From Amphritea sp. (GTDB lineage: Bacteria > Pseudomonadota > Gammaproteobacteria > Pseudomonadales > Balneatricaceae): DNA of 64,000 bases. The first letter of the stretch is position 1. Every line of letters starts with the position of its first letter. The stretch spans positions 1 to 64,000 of the forward strand of contig NZ_JADGEW010000021.1 in NCBI RefSeq assembly GCF_016744155.1. The letters are read 5' to 3'. Below the pieces are notes generated by a model. The model was not told the origin of the DNA. It worked only from the letters and a program-made list of their open reading frames with translations, and searched no databases. The translations under genes were made by a program, and so were the position numbers. This document shows, piece by piece, positions 62,307 to 64,000 of this stretch.

Positions 62307-63191
62307 ATGAGTAACTGGCTGGATAAAATTGTTCCCTCTTTGGTGCGTTCTGAAAAGAAGCGTACCAATATTCCAGAAGGTCTTTGGAAAAAGTGCCCGA
62401 AGTGCGAATCTGTACTGTATCGCCCGGAACTGGAAAAAAATCTTAATGTCTGTCCTAAGTGTGACCATCACATGCGCCTAACGGCAAGGACTCGCTTGAA
62501 TGCGTTTCTGGATGAAGGCACATTACGTGAGATCGGTGCCGAAATTGAGCCGGTTGATCATTTGAAGTTCCGTGACACCAAGAAGTATAAAGATCGCTTA
62601 GTCGCCGCACAAAAAGCGACCGGTGAGAAAGATGCTCTGATCGCCATGCGTGGTGAGGTTAATGGACTGCCGATCGTTGCAGTTGCCTATGAGTTTAAAT
62701 TTATGGGTGGTTCTATGGGTGCTGTTGTCGGCGAGCGTTTTGTACGCGCTGCCAATATTGCGCTAGAAGAGGGGATCCCAATGATCTGCTTTTCTGCCAG
62801 TGGTGGTGCGCGGATGCAGGAAGCGTTATTCTCGCTGATGCAGATGGCTAAAACCAGTGCTGCACTTGAGAAGCTGAAGAAGGCAGGTGTTCCTTATATC
62901 TCTGTTCTGACCGATCCTGTGTACGGTGGTGTTTCGGCTTCACTGGCTATGCTGGGTGATCTCAATATAGGTGAGCCTGGTGCTCTGGTTGGTTTTGCAG
63001 GCCCTCGTGTTATTGAGCAGACGGTTCGTGAAAAATTACCGGAAGGGTTCCAGCGTAGTGAGTTTCTGCTTGAGCATGGTCAGATAGATATGATCATCAG
63101 TCGTGGTGAGTTGCGTGAGCGACTTTCCTCGATGTTGCGCATGATGCAGGGGCTTCCTGCAGTTTCGGCACCGGCTTCTGATTCGGTCTGA
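62307..63191 (+). CDS. accD: acetyl-CoA carboxylase carboxyltransferase subunit beta
   Basis: Beta subunit of the carboxyltransferase that makes malonyl-CoA for fatty acid synthesis. The N-terminal zinc ribbon has CPKCESV and CPKCDHH (about 28-52). The crotonase-fold domain includes [34 protein letters not shown] and [16 protein letters not shown]. 294 aa. GGAG before the ATG; terminator after the stop. It follows trpA by 29 bp. Confidence 0.98.
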   Translation: MSNWLDKIVPSLVRSEKKRTNIPEGLWKKCPKCESVLYRPELEKNLNVCPKCDHHMRLTARTRLNAFLDEGTLREIGAEIEPVDHLKFRDTKKYKDRLVAAQKATGEKDALIAMRGEVNGLPIVAVAYEFKFMGGSMGAVVGERFVRAANIALEEGIPMICFSASGGARMQEALFSLMQMAKTSAALEKLKKAGVPYISVLTDPVYGGVSASLAMLGDLNIGEPGALVGFAGPRVIEQTVREKLPEGFQRSEFLLEHGQIDMIISRGELRERLSSMLRMMQGLPAVSAPASDSV

Positions 63192-63206
63192 TATTAACCC
63201 TTAAAG

Positions 63207-63238
63207 AAGGCCGCTGTATTCATTTTGGCGGCCTTTTT
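63207..63238 (+). terminator. Intrinsic terminator after accD
   Basis: Stem AAGGCCGC with GCGGCCTT, a 13-nt loop and a T tract, 16 bp after accD and 26 bp before folC. Confidence 0.85.
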
Positions 63239-63263
63239 ATTGTCTGGAATAAATTGACGCACT

Positions 63264-64000
63264 ATGTCCGAAGTACACTTTAATACCTTGCCGCAGTGGC
63301 TCGAATGGATCGAAAGCAGTCACCCGGTCGATAAAATCGAATTGGGGCTGGACCGCCTGCGTAAAGTGTTTAATAAGATGGCGCTGGATTTCAGTAGCAG
63401 TCGTATTGTTATTGTCGGAGGCACTAACGGTAAAGGTTCTACGATTGCGATGCTGGATCAGGTACTTCGGGATCAGAGTAAATCAGTAGGCTGCTTCACC
63501 TCGCCTCACTTTCTGCGTTACAACGAGCGGATCAAGCTCGGTGGTCAGCCGGTCAGCGATACTTTGATTGTCCGGGCTTTCGAGGCTATTGAGCAGTGTC
63601 GGGCTGGCGTTCCGCTTACCTATTTTGAATATAACACTCTGGCAGCATTGCATGTTTTTGCGTCTGAGCAGCCCGATGTTATGTTGCTTGAGGTGGGGCT
63701 TGGCGGCCGGCTTGATGCCATCAATATTGTCGATGCTGAAATTTCTGTTGTGACGACTGTCTCGATTGATCATGTTGACTGGCTGGGGGATGATCGGGAG
63801 CAGATCGGTTACGAAAAAGCCGGTATTTATCGTCAAAATTGTCCCGCAGTATGTGGGGATCTAAATCCTCCACTACAACTGGTTACGTACGCTAATGAGA
63901 TAGGTGCTGAGCTTTATCTGCGTGGTAGGGATTTTGATCTTCTTCAGCAGGAAGGTAAGGGCTGGATTTGGCAGGGTAAGCAGGCAGATGGATCATTGTT
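63264..64000 (+). CDS. folC: folylpolyglutamate synthase / dihydrofolate synthase (partial)
   Basis: The first 245 codons are present; the gene runs off the right edge. It adds glutamate to dihydropteroate and folates. It starts MSEVHFNTLPQWLEWIESSH; the ATP P-loop is VGGTNGKGSTIAMLD near residue 55, followed by FTSPHFLRYNERIKLGG (omega-loop region), FEYNTLAALHVFA, LEVGLGGRLDAINIVD and SIDHVDWLGDDREQIGYEKAGI. accD-folC order is the same as in E. coli and Pseudomonas. Confidence 0.95.
   Translation, partial: MSEVHFNTLPQWLEWIESSHPVDKIELGLDRLRKVFNKMALDFSSSRIVIVGGTNGKGSTIAMLDQVLRDQSKSVGCFTSPHFLRYNERIKLGGQPVSDTLIVRAFEAIEQCRAGVPLTYFEYNTLAALHVFASEQPDVMLLEVGLGGRLDAINIVDAEISVVTTVSIDHVDWLGDDREQIGYEKAGIYRQNCPAVCGDLNPPLQLVTYANEIGAELYLRGRDFDLLQQEGKGWIWQGKQADGSL

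Overview
This window is ordinary housekeeping chromosome of a marine-type gammaproteobacterium. Gene content and order (ccoNOQP-ccoG-fixH; topA-DUF6586-hypothetical facing lexA-sulA; leuCDB-asd-fimV-truA-trpF-accD-folC) resemble Pseudomonas and its relatives. Two polyhydroxyalkanoate (PHA) synthase loci, moderate GC and the overall mix point to an Oceanospirillales-like organism (Neptunomonas, Amphritea or Neptuniibacter type). That placement is inference from gene order and protein likeness; no rRNA gene is present. I found no tRNA, rRNA, CRISPR array, prophage, integrase or transposase.

Layout. 1-5.3 kb: minus-strand cbb3 oxidase operon ccoNOQP with ccoG and the start of fixH, headed by a perfect ANR/FNR box. 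5.3-8.3 kb: hydrolase, rlmM, ABM-domain monooxygenase, tusA and a minimal proQ. 8.4-13.6 kb: lapD and lapG (c-di-GMP control of a surface adhesin), a DUF3080 lipoprotein and a MATE exporter. 13.6-15.8 kb: class I PHA synthase. 15.8-23 kb: glutaredoxin-like protein, tatD, slt, uup, a universal stress protein and three poorly known genes. 23-33 kb: topA and companions, lexA-sulA divergent from dinG with three SOS boxes between them, rhlB, selO and a small membrane protein whose gene carries an 18-T run. 33.4-39.6 kb: gpsA-sixA, a PglL/O-antigen-ligase-like membrane protein, a hydrolase, a DUF4892 protein and a patatin-like protein. 39.6-45.3 kb: folE, an smr gene, prmB, aroC, speE and an MFS transporter. 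45.4-50 kb: DUF6489-phaR, a small secreted-protein gene broken by an in-frame amber codon, tandem hairpin repeats, speD and class III PHA synthase phaC-phaE. 50-64 kb: a LysR regulator divergent from leuCDB, then asd, fimV, truA, trpFBA, accD and the start of folC.

How the genes work together. The cco cluster makes and matures a high-affinity terminal oxidase for low oxygen. LexA, SulA and DinG form an SOS module. SpeD and SpeE together make spermidine. PhaR, DUF6489, the class I PhaC and the PhaC-PhaE pair are a PHA storage network; TGC-N3-GCA dyads lie upstream of both the phaR operon and the class I phaC. Leu, Trp, chorismate and aspartate-family genes supply amino acids.

No clearly new multi-gene system is visible. 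The items most worth a second look are the amber-interrupted secreted protein with the adjacent covarying hairpins (46.4-46.9 kb), the T18 tract (33.2 kb), the triple SOS-box divergent promoter (27.9 kb), the candidate PhaR operators, and the unusual active-site context plus UUCG hairpin of truA.
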